Part shown: in pieces, positions 37,048 through 46,858 of the stretch | Numbering within the stretch: position 1 is the first letter of the stretch | Layout: every line of letters begins with the position of its first letter | DNA from: Maribellus maritimus | GTDB lineage: Bacteria > Bacteroidota > Bacteroidia > Bacteroidales > Prolixibacteraceae | Reading direction: 5' to 3' | Length of the DNA stretch: 64,000 nt | NCBI RefSeq assembly: GCF_022267315.1 | Contig: NZ_JAIKLE010000005.1 | Span: 1-64,000 of the forward strand | Translations under genes and position numbers: made by a program | The notes under the pieces: generated by a model | Databases searched by the model: none | What the model saw: only the letters and a program-made list of their open reading frames with translations | Told to the model about the DNA's origin: nothing

Positions 37048-39309
37048 ATGTTTGATTTAGACCTTATAAAAAGTGTATACTCCGGACTAGCCGGAAAAAT
37101 CGAAAAAAGTAAAAAAACTTTAAACCGGCCGATGACTTATGCCGAAAAAATCCTTTATGCACATTTATATGAAACACAGGAACTTGACGCCTTTAAAAGA
37201 GGAGCAGACTATGTAGATTTTGCCCCCGACAGAGTGGCTATGCAGGATGCTACCGCTCAGATGGCGTTGCTTCAGTTTATGAATTCAGGGAAAAACACTA
37301 CGGCTGTTCCGTCAACCGTTCATTGCGATCATCTTATTCAGGCGCAGGTAGAAGGAAAAACCGACTTGAATGTGGCCCAAAATGCCAATAAAGAGGTTTT
37401 TGATTTTCTGGAATCTGTATCAAACAAATACGGAATTGGTTTCTGGAAACCAGGTGCCGGAATTATTCATCAGGTTGTTTTGGAAAACTACGCTTTCCCG
37501 GGCGGAATGATGATTGGAACTGACTCGCACACACCGAATGCCGGCGGACTTGGAATGGTTGCCATTGGTGTTGGCGGAGCTGACGCAGTTGATGTGATGG
37601 CCGGAATGCCCTGGGAATTGAAAATGCCAAAACTAATTGGTGTAAAATTAACCGGGAAACTGAACGGATGGTCAGCACCTAAAGATATTATATTAAAAGT
37701 TGCAGGTATTTTAACTGTAAAAGGTGGCACCGGTGCAATTATTGAATATTTTGGCGAAGGTGCCAGATCTTTGTCGGCAACAGGAAAAGGAACCATTTGT
37801 AATATGGGGGCTGAAGTGGGCGCTACAACCAGTTTATTTGCTTTCGATGAAAGTATGGCGCGCTATTTAAAAGCTACCGGCAGAGAAGAAGTGGCGGAGC
37901 TGGCGAACGATATAAAAGAGTATTTGAAAGCCGATCCGGAAGTATATGAAAATCCGGAGGTGTATTACGATGAATTAATCGAAATTGATCTTTCAGAGCT
38001 TACTCCTCACGTAAACGGGCCATTTACACCCGACCGTGCAACGCCAATTTCGGAAATGGGAAAAACCGCACGTGAAAACGGCTGGCCCCTGAATGTTTCT
38101 GTTGGCTTAATCGGTAGTTGTACCAATTCATCTTACGAAGATATTTCAAGAGCTGCTTCAATTGCAAAACAGGCAGTTGATAAAGGGTTAAAAGTAAAAT
38201 CAGAGTTTACAATTACCCCGGGCTCTGAACAAGTGCGCTACACTATAGAACGCGACGGTTTTATCAGTACTTTTGAAAATATGGGTGGAAAGGTATTTGC
38301 CAATGCATGTGGTCCCTGTATCGGTCAGTGGGCTCGCCCGGGTGCCGACAAGCAGGAGAAAAATACAATCGTTCACTCTTTTAACCGGAACTTTTCAAAG
38401 CGTGCCGATGGAAACCCGAATACACACGCATTTGTTACATCGCCTGAATTGGTGACAGCGCTTGCCATTGCTGGCACACTGGACTTTAATCCGGTTACCG
38501 ATTCCCTTACCAATGAAAGGGGAGAACAGGTAAAACTCGACCCGCCTACAGGATTTGAATTGCCTTCCAATGGTTTTGCTGTAGAAGATGCGGGTTATCA
38601 GGCACCGGCAGAAGATGGCTCAAAAGTCGAAGTGAATGTAGCTCCGGATTCAAACCGTTTGCAATTGCTCTCTCCCTTTAAAGCCTGGGACGGAAAAAAT
38701 ATTGAAGGAGCAAAACTTCTCATAAAAGCGCTTGGCAAATGCACAACCGATCATATTTCAATGGCAGGTCCCTGGTTACGATTCCGAGGACACCTGGATA
38801 ATATTTCCAACAACATGCTGATTGGAGCTGTAAACGCATTTAACAGCGACACCAATTCTATAAAAAATCAACTCACCGGTGAATATGAACAGGTTCCGAA
38901 GGTTCAAAGGGAATACAAAGAGAAAGGTATCTCAACCGTTGTAGTTGGCGACCATAATTACGGCGAAGGTTCATCGCGGGAACATGCTGCAATGGAACCA
39001 CGACACCTGGGAGTTCGTGCAGTAATTGTAAAATCATTTGCCAGGATTCATGAAACCAATCTCAAAAAACAGGGAATGCTGGCTTTGACATTTGTAAATG
39101 AAGAAGATTACGATGTGATTCAGGAAGACGATACCTTCAATTTTACTGATTTGGTAGGCTTTGCACCGGGAAAAAACTTAAATATTGAAGTTATTCATTC
39201 TGATGGCGCGAAAGATATGATTGAAGTAAGTCATACCTACAATACACAACAGATTGAGTGGTTCAAAGCGGGGTCAGCACTGAACTTAATTCGAAAACAA
39301 AATAATTAA
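37048..39309 (+). CDS. acn: aconitate hydratase, mitochondrial type
   Basis: The 753-residue cytoplasmic enzyme interconverts citrate and isocitrate through a [4Fe-4S] cluster. The cluster ligands are Cys358 (GSCTNSS), Cys421 and Cys424 ([10 protein letters not shown]), the same numbers as in mature mammalian mitochondrial aconitase. The length also fits that subfamily, not the roughly 890-residue bacterial AcnA. The C-terminal swivel domain is complete ([20 protein letters not shown]). It is the first gene of the aconitase-IDH-IDH-citrate synthase cluster, 107 bases before the first IDH. This acn-icd-gltA neighbourhood is known from Bacteroides fragilis. Confidence 0.97.
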   Translation: MFDLDLIKSVYSGLAGKIEKSKKTLNRPMTYAEKILYAHLYETQELDAFKRGADYVDFAPDRVAMQDATAQMALLQFMNSGKNTTAVPSTVHCDHLIQAQVEGKTDLNVAQNANKEVFDFLESVSNKYGIGFWKPGAGIIHQVVLENYAFPGGMMIGTDSHTPNAGGLGMVAIGVGGADAVDVMAGMPWELKMPKLIGVKLTGKLNGWSAPKDIILKVAGILTVKGGTGAIIEYFGEGARSLSATGKGTICNMGAEVGATTSLFAFDESMARYLKATGREEVAELANDIKEYLKADPEVYENPEVYYDELIEIDLSELTPHVNGPFTPDRATPISEMGKTARENGWPLNVSVGLIGSCTNSSYEDISRAASIAKQAVDKGLKVKSEFTITPGSEQVRYTIERDGFISTFENMGGKVFANACGPCIGQWARPGADKQEKNTIVHSFNRNFSKRADGNPNTHAFVTSPELVTALAIAGTLDFNPVTDSLTNERGEQVKLDPPTGFELPSNGFAVEDAGYQAPAEDGSKVEVNVAPDSNRLQLLSPFKAWDGKNIEGAKLLIKALGKCTTDHISMAGPWLRFRGHLDNISNNMLIGAVNAFNSDTNSIKNQLTGEYEQVPKVQREYKEKGISTVVVGDHNYGEGSSREHAAMEPRHLGVRAVIVKSFARIHETNLKKQGMLALTFVNEEDYDVIQEDDTFNFTDLVGFAPGKNLNIEVIHSDGAKDMIEVSHTYNTQQIEWFKAGSALNLIRKQNN

Positions 39310-39416
39310 GGAATATTCGCCTAAAATTGAATAAACGGAATAGTGAGGGGTGATAACTACGCGTTTTTCACTCCTAAAAATTATTCAACAAATATAATTC
39401 ATAAAAAAACGAAAAT

Positions 39417-40646
39417 ATGCAGAAAATTAAGGTTCAAAATCCGGTAGTAGAACTGGATGGTGATGAAATGACCCGGGTAATCTGGGATTTTATTAAGCAA
39501 AAATTGATTCTTCCTTATCTCGATGTCGATTTAAAATATTACGACCTTGGAATGGAACACCGCGACGCCACAGATGACCAGGTAACTATTGATGCAGCGT
39601 TGGCTATAAAAAAATATGGAGTAGGTGTAAAATGTGCAACCATTACTCCCGATGAAGCACGCGTTGAAGAATTTGACCTGAAAAAAATGTGGAAATCGCC
39701 CAACGGCACCATTCGTAATATTTTAGGAGGAACTGTTTTTCGTGAACCTATAATGATAAAAAATGTGCCACGTCTTGTTCCGGGATGGAAACAGCCAATT
39801 TGTATCGGCCGCCATGCTTTTGGAGACCAGTACAAGGCAACAGATTTTTTGACAAAAGGAAAAGGTAAACTAACCATTACTTTTACACCTGAAGACGGAA
39901 GTGAGCCGGTTTCACACGAAGTTTTTGATTTCGAGGGCGACGGTTTGGCAATGGCAATGTACAATACGGATGATTCAATTCGCGGGTTCGCACGTTCTTG
40001 TATGAACCAGGCCTTAGACAAAAAGTGGCCTCTGTACATGTCGACAAAAAATACCATCCTGAAAGCTTACGACGGAAGATTTAAAGATCTTTTCCAGGAA
40101 ATTTTTGAAACTGAATTCAAAGAACAGTTTGAAGAGGCTGGAATAACATATGAACATCGGTTAATTGATGACATGGTTGCTGCAGCCCTAAAATGGGAAG
40201 GCGGATTTGTTTGGGCTTGTAAGAATTATGATGGCGATGTGCAAAGTGATACCGTTGCGCAAGGTTTTGGCTCCCTTGGTCTAATGACATCAACTTTGGT
40301 CACCCCCGACGGAGAAACAATGGAAGCCGAAGCAGCTCATGGTACCGTTACCCGTCATTTTCGTCAGCATCAACAAGGAAAACCAACATCAACCAACCCC
40401 ATTGCATCGATTTTTGCGTGGACCCGAGGTTTGGCTTTCCGGGGAAAACTGGATGACAATAAAGAACTTATTGATTTTGCTCACGCGCTTGAACAGGTTT
40501 GTATTGAAACCGTAGAGAGTGGAAAGATGACCAAAGATTTGGCTTTAATTATTCACGGCAAAGATTTAAAGGAAGAACATTACCTGACAACAGAGGAATT
40601 TCTTTCAGCACTGGATGAAAACCTGCAGATTAAACTAAATCAATAG
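39417..40646 (+). CDS. icd: NADP-dependent isocitrate dehydrogenase, eukaryotic IDH1/2 type
   Basis: The 409-residue enzyme oxidatively decarboxylates isocitrate to 2-oxoglutarate with NADP. It belongs to the homodimeric IDH1/IDH2 subfamily: [16 protein letters not shown] at the start, [35 protein letters not shown] with the isocitrate-binding Arg132 at the same number as in human IDH1, and NYDGDVQSD. The NADP-selective residues are present as Arg313-His314 in GTVTRHFR. It is followed after 51 bases by a second isocitrate dehydrogenase of a different family. Confidence 0.97.
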   Translation: MQKIKVQNPVVELDGDEMTRVIWDFIKQKLILPYLDVDLKYYDLGMEHRDATDDQVTIDAALAIKKYGVGVKCATITPDEARVEEFDLKKMWKSPNGTIRNILGGTVFREPIMIKNVPRLVPGWKQPICIGRHAFGDQYKATDFLTKGKGKLTITFTPEDGSEPVSHEVFDFEGDGLAMAMYNTDDSIRGFARSCMNQALDKKWPLYMSTKNTILKAYDGRFKDLFQEIFETEFKEQFEEAGITYEHRLIDDMVAAALKWEGGFVWACKNYDGDVQSDTVAQGFGSLGLMTSTLVTPDGETMEAEAAHGTVTRHFRQHQQGKPTSTNPIASIFAWTRGLAFRGKLDDNKELIDFAHALEQVCIETVESGKMTKDLALIIHGKDLKEEHYLTTEEFLSALDENLQIKLNQ

Positions 40647-40697
40647 CTTAAGAAAATAAAACAAATTTCTTATCTTAGAATAATTTGATAGTTAAGA

Positions 40698-41963
40698 ATG
40701 ACAGACACTACAAAAATACAAAACGGACAACTGCAAGTACCCGGCAAGCCTGTAATTCCTTTTATTGAAGGAGATGGGATTGGCAAAGATATTTCATTGC
40801 CTTCGCAAAAAGTACTTGATGCCGCCGTTGAAAAAGCATACGGAAATTCGAGAAAGATTATTTGGAAAGAAGTTTTAGCAGGCGAGAAAGCGTTTCGAAA
40901 AACCGGAAATTACCTGCCTGATGAAACGATTGAAGCTTTTAGAGAACACTTAATCGGTATTAAAGGTCCATTACAAACACCCGTCGGCGAAGGAATCCGC
41001 TCACTAAATGTAGCACTTCGGCAAACACTTGATCTTTTTGTTTGTCTCCGCCCGGTGCGTTGGTTTAAAGGAGTACCTTCACCGGTGCGTTTCCCATCCC
41101 TGGTGGATATGCATATTTTCCGTGAAAATACAGAGGATATCTATGCCGGCATTGAATACATGACCGGTGAGCTGGATGCAAAAAAATTCAGAGACTTTTT
41201 AGTTAATGAAATGGGAGTGGACAAGATTCGTTTCCCCGAATCTTCGTCTTTTGGTATAAAACCGGTTTCAAAAGAAGGTTCGGAAAGATTAATCAGGGCT
41301 GCCATCAAATATGCAATTCAAAGGCAACTTCCTTCTGTTACCCTTGTTCACAAAGGGAATATTATGAAATTTACCGAAGGGGCTTTTAAAATTTGGGGAT
41401 ATGATTTGGCCGAAAACGAATTTGCCAACCACACTTTTACGTGGAGACAATTCGAAAACATCAAAAAAGAAAAAGGTCAGATGGACGCAGAAAAGGCGTT
41501 GAATACAGCAAAGAAAGCAGGAAAAGTGATTGTAAAAGACGTAATTACTGATGCTTTCCTTCAGGAGTCATTGTTACGCCCCTACGACCATTCGGTGATT
41601 GCAACAATGAACTTAAATGGTGATTACATTTCTGACCAACTTGCAGCTATGGTTGGGGGAATCGGAATTTCTCCGGGTGCCAATATCAATTACAAAAATG
41701 GATATGCCATTTTTGAAGCAACACATGGCACCGCTCCTAATATTGCCGGAACCGGCAATGCAAATCCAAGCTCACTTATTCTTTCCGGAGTAATGATGCT
41801 GGAATATATGGGATGGGATGAAGCAGCTGAACATGTTTACGATGCAATGGAACACACGTTTGCAAAACGTAGAGTTACATCTGATTTATACGCTCAAATG
41901 GAAGGAGCGGCATTGATGACCACTTCTGAGTTTGCCGAAGAGATAATCAAAAATATGCATTGA
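40698..41963 (+). CDS. second isocitrate dehydrogenase, bacterial family, probably NAD-dependent
   Basis: The 421-residue enzyme is homologous to Escherichia coli IcdA ([53 protein letters not shown]). The substrate-binding and phosphorylatable Ser is Ser102 here. The NADP-selecting residues of IcdA (Lys344, Tyr345, Val351, Tyr391, Arg395) are replaced by Asn348, Ile349, Ala355, Ser395 and Ala399. The Ile and Ala match NAD-using relatives, so NAD use is predicted. A 15-residue insertion near 265-285 distinguishes it from IcdA. It starts 51 bases after the NADP-IDH and ends 33 bases before citrate synthase. An isopropylmalate or homoisocitrate dehydrogenase is unlikely given the IcdA-like length and motifs. 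Confidence 0.88.
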   Translation: MTDTTKIQNGQLQVPGKPVIPFIEGDGIGKDISLPSQKVLDAAVEKAYGNSRKIIWKEVLAGEKAFRKTGNYLPDETIEAFREHLIGIKGPLQTPVGEGIRSLNVALRQTLDLFVCLRPVRWFKGVPSPVRFPSLVDMHIFRENTEDIYAGIEYMTGELDAKKFRDFLVNEMGVDKIRFPESSSFGIKPVSKEGSERLIRAAIKYAIQRQLPSVTLVHKGNIMKFTEGAFKIWGYDLAENEFANHTFTWRQFENIKKEKGQMDAEKALNTAKKAGKVIVKDVITDAFLQESLLRPYDHSVIATMNLNGDYISDQLAAMVGGIGISPGANINYKNGYAIFEATHGTAPNIAGTGNANPSSLILSGVMMLEYMGWDEAAEHVYDAMEHTFAKRRVTSDLYAQMEGAALMTTSEFAEEIIKNMH

Positions 41964-41996
41964 CATTCACGATAATTAATAACAAATACAAATACA

Positions 41997-43316
41997 ATGG
42001 AATATATTAAGTACAGATTTTATCAAAAAGCCAGCAGATGCTCCAAGGAATTCCAGCGTCTAAAAAGCGAACACGCCGATGTTGTTTTGGGCCAGGTAAC
42101 ACTTGGACAAGTTCTAACAGGAATGAAAGGAATTCCTTTACTGGTTACCGACACTTCAAAATTAGACCCGGAAGAAGGTATTCGTTTTAAGGGATATTCA
42201 ATTCCTGAATTACAGCAAAAATTACCCAAAATTAATCCGGAAGGGGAACCTATTCCGGAAGGATTGTTTTACCTGATGTTAATTGGCGAGATCCCGTCGC
42301 AGGAAGATGCCTTAAATCTTTCAAAAGACTGGGCTACACGTTCACACGTGCCACAGCATGTCTTTGATGTTATTGATGCCATGCCAAAAACTTCGAAACC
42401 AATGACTCAGTTTAGTGCTGCGATAGTTTCAATGGCTACGGAATCAATCTTCCAAAAAGCATATCGGGCAGGAGTTGGTAAAAAATTCTATTGGGATGCT
42501 ACCTACGAAGATGTTATGAACCTTATTGCACGATTGCCTCGTATAGCAGCCTATATTTATCGTCGTCAATTTCACAACAGCGACCATATCGAACCAAATC
42601 CAAGGATGGACTGGGCAGGAAACCTGGCACATATGATGGGGTTTGATTCCGAGGATATTCGTCGTTTGTTCCGCCTGTATATGATAATTCACGCCGACCA
42701 CGAAGGTGGAAACGTTTCGGCACACACAGCACATCTTGTGGGTTCTGCATTAAGTAATCCGTATTATGCCTACTCTGCAGCAATGAACGGGCTTGCAGGC
42801 CCTCTGCATGGTTTTGCCAACCAGGATGTCATTTTCTGGATGTTCGAAATGCTTGAAGATTTGGATACCGATACGCCAACCGACGAACAAGTTGAAGCAT
42901 ATTGCAAAAAAACATTGGAAGAAGGAAGAGTTATTCCAGGATACGGACATGCTGTTCTTCGTAAAACTGACCCAAGATTTACAGCCCAGCAGGAGTTTGC
43001 GAACAAGTACATCAAAGACGACAAAATGGTAAACCTTGCCAATCAATTGTACAAGGTTGTTCCTCCAATTCTGGGTTCTATTGGTAAAATAAAAAACCCA
43101 TGGCCTAATGTTGATGCCTACAGTGGTTCACTACTTTACCATTACGGAATCAAAGAATATACCTTTTACACCGTATTATTTGGTGTATCAAGAGCCTTAG
43201 GTGTGCTTGCATCCTTGGTTAACGATCGCATTTACGGTATGCCTATTGAACGCCCAACATCTCATCCCTTAAGCTGGTTCATGGAACAAGCTCAGGGTGA
43301 AAAAGGAAGTTGCTAA
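41997..43316 (+). CDS. gltA: citrate synthase, type I (eukaryote-like)
   Basis: The 439-residue enzyme condenses acetyl-CoA and oxaloacetate. It belongs to the type I subfamily shared with mitochondria, not the allosteric hexameric type of E. coli. The catalytic triad is His271 (GPLHGFANQD), His318 (GYGHAVLRKTDPRF) and Asp373 (NVDAYSG), almost at pig-enzyme numbering. It is the last gene of the TCA cluster, 33 bases after the second IDH and 17 bases before a terminator. Confidence 0.97.
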   Translation: MEYIKYRFYQKASRCSKEFQRLKSEHADVVLGQVTLGQVLTGMKGIPLLVTDTSKLDPEEGIRFKGYSIPELQQKLPKINPEGEPIPEGLFYLMLIGEIPSQEDALNLSKDWATRSHVPQHVFDVIDAMPKTSKPMTQFSAAIVSMATESIFQKAYRAGVGKKFYWDATYEDVMNLIARLPRIAAYIYRRQFHNSDHIEPNPRMDWAGNLAHMMGFDSEDIRRLFRLYMIIHADHEGGNVSAHTAHLVGSALSNPYYAYSAAMNGLAGPLHGFANQDVIFWMFEMLEDLDTDTPTDEQVEAYCKKTLEEGRVIPGYGHAVLRKTDPRFTAQQEFANKYIKDDKMVNLANQLYKVVPPILGSIGKIKNPWPNVDAYSGSLLYHYGIKEYTFYTVLFGVSRALGVLASLVNDRIYGMPIERPTSHPLSWFMEQAQGEKGSC

Positions 43317-43629
43317 AAAATAAAATAACTCAGAAAAGCCGGTAATGCCGGCTTTTTTTATGCGTGAATGGAAAGCCATACGAAATTCCAACATTTGTCT
43401 AAACTCTGCTGAAGTTGTCATTTTTAATTGGAATTTTTACTTATTAATAAAGGTGCTCGGCAAACCATTATCCACTTAAACTAATTTGAAAGTTAGACAA
43501 CAGGCTGATAACTACAGAAGCAAAAACCACAAACTTCTATACCTACCAGATTGATTAAGTCAGAGTAATTTTGTAGCTAAACCAATCACGTCCTGATTTG
43601 TTAGAAAAAGTATTCAGAAAATATGTAAT
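43317..43629. other. 313-base gap with terminator and nitroreductase promoter region
   Basis: After the citrate synthase terminator there is no reading frame. TAATTTTG at 43566-43573 fits the -7 consensus TAnnTTTG, 56 bases before the nitroreductase start, but no -33 TTTG lies at the right distance. An 8-bp inverted pair TTGTCTAA/TTAGACAA, about 90 bases apart, is also present without known meaning. Confidence 0.4.
43334..43360 (+). terminator. terminator of the TCA operon
   Basis: A 9-bp stem AAAAGCCGG/CCGGCTTTT (43334-43342 with 43348-43356) has a 5-base loop and a run of seven T. It lies 17 bases after the citrate synthase stop. Confidence 0.93.
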
Positions 43630-44187
43630 ATGCAATTAAATAAAGCGATACAAAACAGATGGAGCCCGCGCGGATTTAGTAAAACTCCTGTTTCCGATGA
43701 AATGATAAAATTGCTATTTGAAGCTGCTCGTTGGGCCCCTTCTTCCAGAAATGAGCAACCCTGGACTTATTTTTTTGCTCAGCGGGAAAACTCAAAAATA
43801 TTTGATGAATTTGTCGGGCTTTTAACCGGAAATAACCCGTTATGGGCAAAAGATGCACAGATTTTAATAATATCGGTAATGAGCAAAATATCAAGTTATA
43901 ACAACCAGCCAAATGGAAAAGCGCTTCATGATATGGGTGCAGCAAGTGTTTCAATGGCTATACAGGCTGCTGAAATGGGAATACAAATCCACCAAATGGG
44001 AGGATTCGACAAACAAAAAGCATCGGAGTATTTACAACTCGACACGCAACGTTTTGAACCGGTAACAATGATTGCCGTTGGTTACCCTATAGAAGAAAAA
44101 CCACACTCGGAAGATCAGAAAAACAGAAAAGCTCAGCACGAAACCAGGAAAGAACTCAGTGAATTTGTATTTCAAAAAACAAATTAA
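43630..44187 (+). CDS. nitroreductase-family flavoprotein
   Basis: The 185-residue cytoplasmic FMN enzyme reduces nitro compounds, quinones or related electrophiles with NAD(P)H. Family features are AIQNRWSPRGFSKTPVSDEM at the start, the FMN-binding RWAPSSRNEQPWTYFFA, and the AAEMGIQIHQMGGFD and IAVGYPIEEKP blocks. Length is normal. It stands before a decayed ABM-family monooxygenase gene, and both enzyme families handle quinones and xenobiotics. The substrate is unknown. Confidence 0.88.
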   Translation: MQLNKAIQNRWSPRGFSKTPVSDEMIKLLFEAARWAPSSRNEQPWTYFFAQRENSKIFDEFVGLLTGNNPLWAKDAQILIISVMSKISSYNNQPNGKALHDMGAASVSMAIQAAEMGIQIHQMGGFDKQKASEYLQLDTQRFEPVTMIAVGYPIEEKPHSEDQKNRKAQHETRKELSEFVFQKTN

Positions 44188-44861
44188 TCGTACTCGAAAG
44201 ACAAAAGTTATAAAGCAAACGGAACAAAGTAAAATAGCGACACAAAATTTCTATTCCAATACAAGTAACTTTGATTGGAATAGAAATTATCCAACCCAAA
44301 ACCGATATCCAGAGCTGTAAATATTAAAATGAAAGAGTTCTCTCAAAAACATAAAAATGAAAAAGTATTTTCTTCACAGTAAACTGACAGCCAAAAACGG
44401 AAAGAGTGAGCAGCTATTTAAAGCATCGGAAAACATGAAAGCAACATAAGGTTGCCACCTATATGTGATCAGCATGTGCAATGATGAAAAAGATAACATT
44501 TGGATCACCGAATTTGGGACAGCAAATATGACCGCGACAATTCTAAAAAAAATAAGAAAAACAGAGAACGAATAATACAAGCTATCCCACTTCCGAAAAG
44601 TAGCCAGGCAAGGGGACAGGAGCTAAAATTCTTAGGTGGATTTAGAATTTAATATACTTTTAGTCATTTAAACATATCCTGCTTAACATTCCTAAAACGT
44701 TTAATACCACCCACAAAGAACAACCTTTCCTAAATGATAATTTTAAAGGCACACTTTCAAAAACCAACCAGATTCTTTGAGCACGAATTAATACGAAACA
44801 CGCAACCTTTATATTAAAAAGTAATCTTATGCTATAACTTTTACAATTAAACAAACAGAAA
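44188..44861. other. 674-base region holding a decayed gene
   Basis: The middle of this region (44357-44652) is a disrupted monooxygenase gene, listed separately. The flanks, 44188-44356 and 44653-44861, show no ORF, hairpin or repeat. The 3' flank must hold the promoter of the following Asp-box gene. Minus-strand frames at 44374-44580 and 44660-45049 have no recognisable features. Confidence 0.6.
44357..44652 (+). pseudogene. ABM-family monooxygenase gene with nonsense codon and frameshift
   Basis: Read in pieces, this gives a 98-residue antibiotic-biosynthesis-monooxygenase-type dimeric ferredoxin-like protein (YgiN-like quinol monooxygenase group). Frame 1 reads MKKYFLHSKLTAKNGKSEQ, then LFKASENMKAT, then TAA at 44447-44449, then GCHLYVISMCNDEKDNIWIT. 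After codon GAA at 44510-44512 the frame shifts by one missing base and continues WDSKYDRDNSK and RERIIQAIPL to a TAA ending at 44652. The expected core TEIWDS and MK-x-T-KGC blocks explain both lesions as one A-to-T change and one deleted A. The total of 296 bases is one short of 99 codons. Confidence 0.78.
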
Positions 44862-46196
44862 ATGAAAAATATGGTTCTTGTGTGTGCATTCATTTTAACA
44901 ATGAATCTGCTCTTTCCTCTTTCAACAGAAGGGCAACAATTCTGGGACACGACAAATGAATTTTGGGGTGGTCCAAAAACCGGAATAACAATAACACATG
45001 ATTCGGTTATTATAGTCAGCACCAACAGCGCAGTTATGAAAAGTACCAACGAATGTGAACAGCTCGAAAAGGTTTTGAGCGCATCAGAAATTTACTCTGT
45101 ATTCTCCACAAAAGAAGGTAAAATTTTTGCCGGTGGTCTTGGAAAAATTTTCTTTTCGTCTGATTTTGGAATAAATTGGGACTCTGTTTCAATCCATTCA
45201 AACTATCCTGTAATAGAATTTGCTGAAAACTCAACAGCCGATATATTTGCAATAACCAGCGATTACGATGAAGGTGACGGAGTTTATTATTCTGGTGATC
45301 ATGGAGTAAACTGGGAAAAGCGAAACAGCGGCCTGGGAACTCACTTAGGTTGCAGCAATATAGCAGTAGATAAAAATGACTTGCTCTATCTCACCATATC
45401 CGATGAACAAAATGTTGGTTTCGGAGGCCTTTTTGTTTCAGACGACGACGGCCTGACGTGGGAAAAAATCTCAGTTAGTGTAAATCTTTTAAGTAATCCG
45501 ATAAGAATTGGAACGACCACCGGCTTGTCGGTTTTGCCAAACGATAGTATTTATCTTAGCTTTTATGGTTTGGCAAGTAATTACCTCATTTAATTGAATA
45601 TTTATAAAAGCATTGATGATGTCAGAATAAACAATTCATGGGAAGTTCTTCAACTTATGGGTTTTCAAAACTGGTGGGAAGATTTTGTATTAAACGATAT
45701 AAAAATTACACAGAGTGGTGATTGGTATTCATCAACCAGCGGCACTGTAAGCAATGGAGGGACTTGTTATTCAACTGACGGGGAAAACTGGGAAATACTG
45801 GACTTTGGACTTGGAACAGATATTCTGGGTACTCGCAGTGAACAGTTCTTTGCCGAAAAAGAAAACGGGAGAGTCTTCATGATTCAAATGCTCGACGAAA
45901 GAATATACAAAACAAATAAGAGTTTGTATACAGGAATCCGGGATCCGGTACAAATTTCAAAGCCTATAAGCGTTTATCCAAACCCCGTTACAAACGGACG
46001 GAAGATAACGGTTCAGCTACAAAGTAACTCTCATAATAATTTTGTTACCCTTTACGACATAACTGGAAAAACAATTTATTCCTCTCCTGTTACAAGTACC
46101 GAAAACAAAATAGATGCTCCGGGACAGAAAGGTCTTTATATTGTCGAAGTCGTTTCAGATAGCCAAAAATATTCTTCCAAACTTTTCGTTCAATAA
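44862..46196 (+). pseudogene. Asp-box protein with T9SS sorting domain, split by an in-frame stop
   Basis: A signal peptide (about 1-24, ending TEG) is followed by Asp-box units SSDFGINW, SGDHGVNW and SDDDGLTW. A TAA at 45591-45593 then interrupts the gene after 243 residues. The same frame continues without another stop for 200 codons with a further Asp-box (STDGENW). It ends in a type A type IX secretion sorting domain: ISVYPNPVTNGRKITVQL, then GLYIVEVVSDSQKYSSKLFV. The intact protein would be about 444 residues, secreted and possibly surface-attached. The first part alone lacks the sorting domain, and the second has no signal peptide. A natural nonsense mutation or an assembly error explains this equally well. 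Confidence 0.82.
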
Positions 46197-46250
46197 AATA
46201 ATTTTCATCTCCGCGAATTCAACTATCTTTATGGTTCAAAAAGCAGATTC

Positions 46251-46820
46251 ATGGGAAAATACAATGCGGACGTAGTTTTTGAGAATGAAGATTTTACAAC
46301 TTTTGATTTTGTAAAAGCCGAATTTGAGGAGTGCCGGTTTATAAATTGTAATTTTTCAAATACCAATCTTTCAGATGCTGCTTTTTCGGAATGTGAATTT
46401 GAAAACTGTGACCTGAGCATGGCTCAATTGCGAAATACAGCTTTTCAGAATGTAAATTTCAAAAATTGTAAGTTGATAGGACTTCCGTTTGATGAATGTA
46501 ACTCTTTTTTACTTTCGTTTAACTTCGATTCCTGTATTCTTAGCTTTTCGTCGTTTCATAAATTAAAAATAAAAAATACGAGTTTTATAAAATGTAAAAT
46601 GGAAGAAGTTGATTTTTCGGCGGCAAACCTGTCTAAAACAATTTTCAGCGAAAGTGATTTACCGGGTGCCATTTTTGATAATACCATTCTTGAGGAAGCC
46701 AATTTTAGTTCAGCATATCATTTTTCTATCGACCCTGATTTAAATAACATCAAAAAAGCAAAATTCTCTATTCAAAATGTTTCCGGGTTGCTTGATAAAT
46801 TCAACATTATCATCGAATAA
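46251..46820 (+). CDS. pentapeptide-repeat protein
   Basis: The 189-residue cytoplasmic protein is built almost wholly of A(D/N)LXX-type pentapeptides, such as AEFEECRFINCNFSNTNLSD, CEFENCDLSMAQL and ANLSKTIFSESDLPGAIFD. They fold as a right-handed quadrilateral beta-helix. The length and pattern resemble the McbG/Qnr group, whose members mimic DNA and protect gyrase; that role is not shown for this protein. The C-terminal helix SVSGLLDKFNII-like tail (about 170-189) fits Qnr-type dimerisation. It lies 38 bases before rarA in the same direction, so it may be co-transcribed with it. Confidence 0.85.
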   Translation: MGKYNADVVFENEDFTTFDFVKAEFEECRFINCNFSNTNLSDAAFSECEFENCDLSMAQLRNTAFQNVNFKNCKLIGLPFDECNSFLLSFNFDSCILSFSSFHKLKIKNTSFIKCKMEEVDFSAANLSKTIFSESDLPGAIFDNTILEEANFSSAYHFSIDPDLNNIKKAKFSIQNVSGLLDKFNIIIE

Positions 46821-46858
46821 AATCTGTATTTTTAGGCTTCAAAATAATAAAATTTACC

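Noticed and set aside
39539-40057. 172-codon open frame opposite the NADP isocitrate dehydrogenase gene
   Set aside because: It lies wholly antisense to a strongly conserved enzyme and has no recognisable domain; long antisense frames are common opposite conserved genes.
43566-43573. TAATTTTG as nitroreductase -7 promoter element
   Set aside because: It matches TAnnTTTG, but no TTTG lies 19-21 bases upstream; left as a remark in the intergenic entry only.
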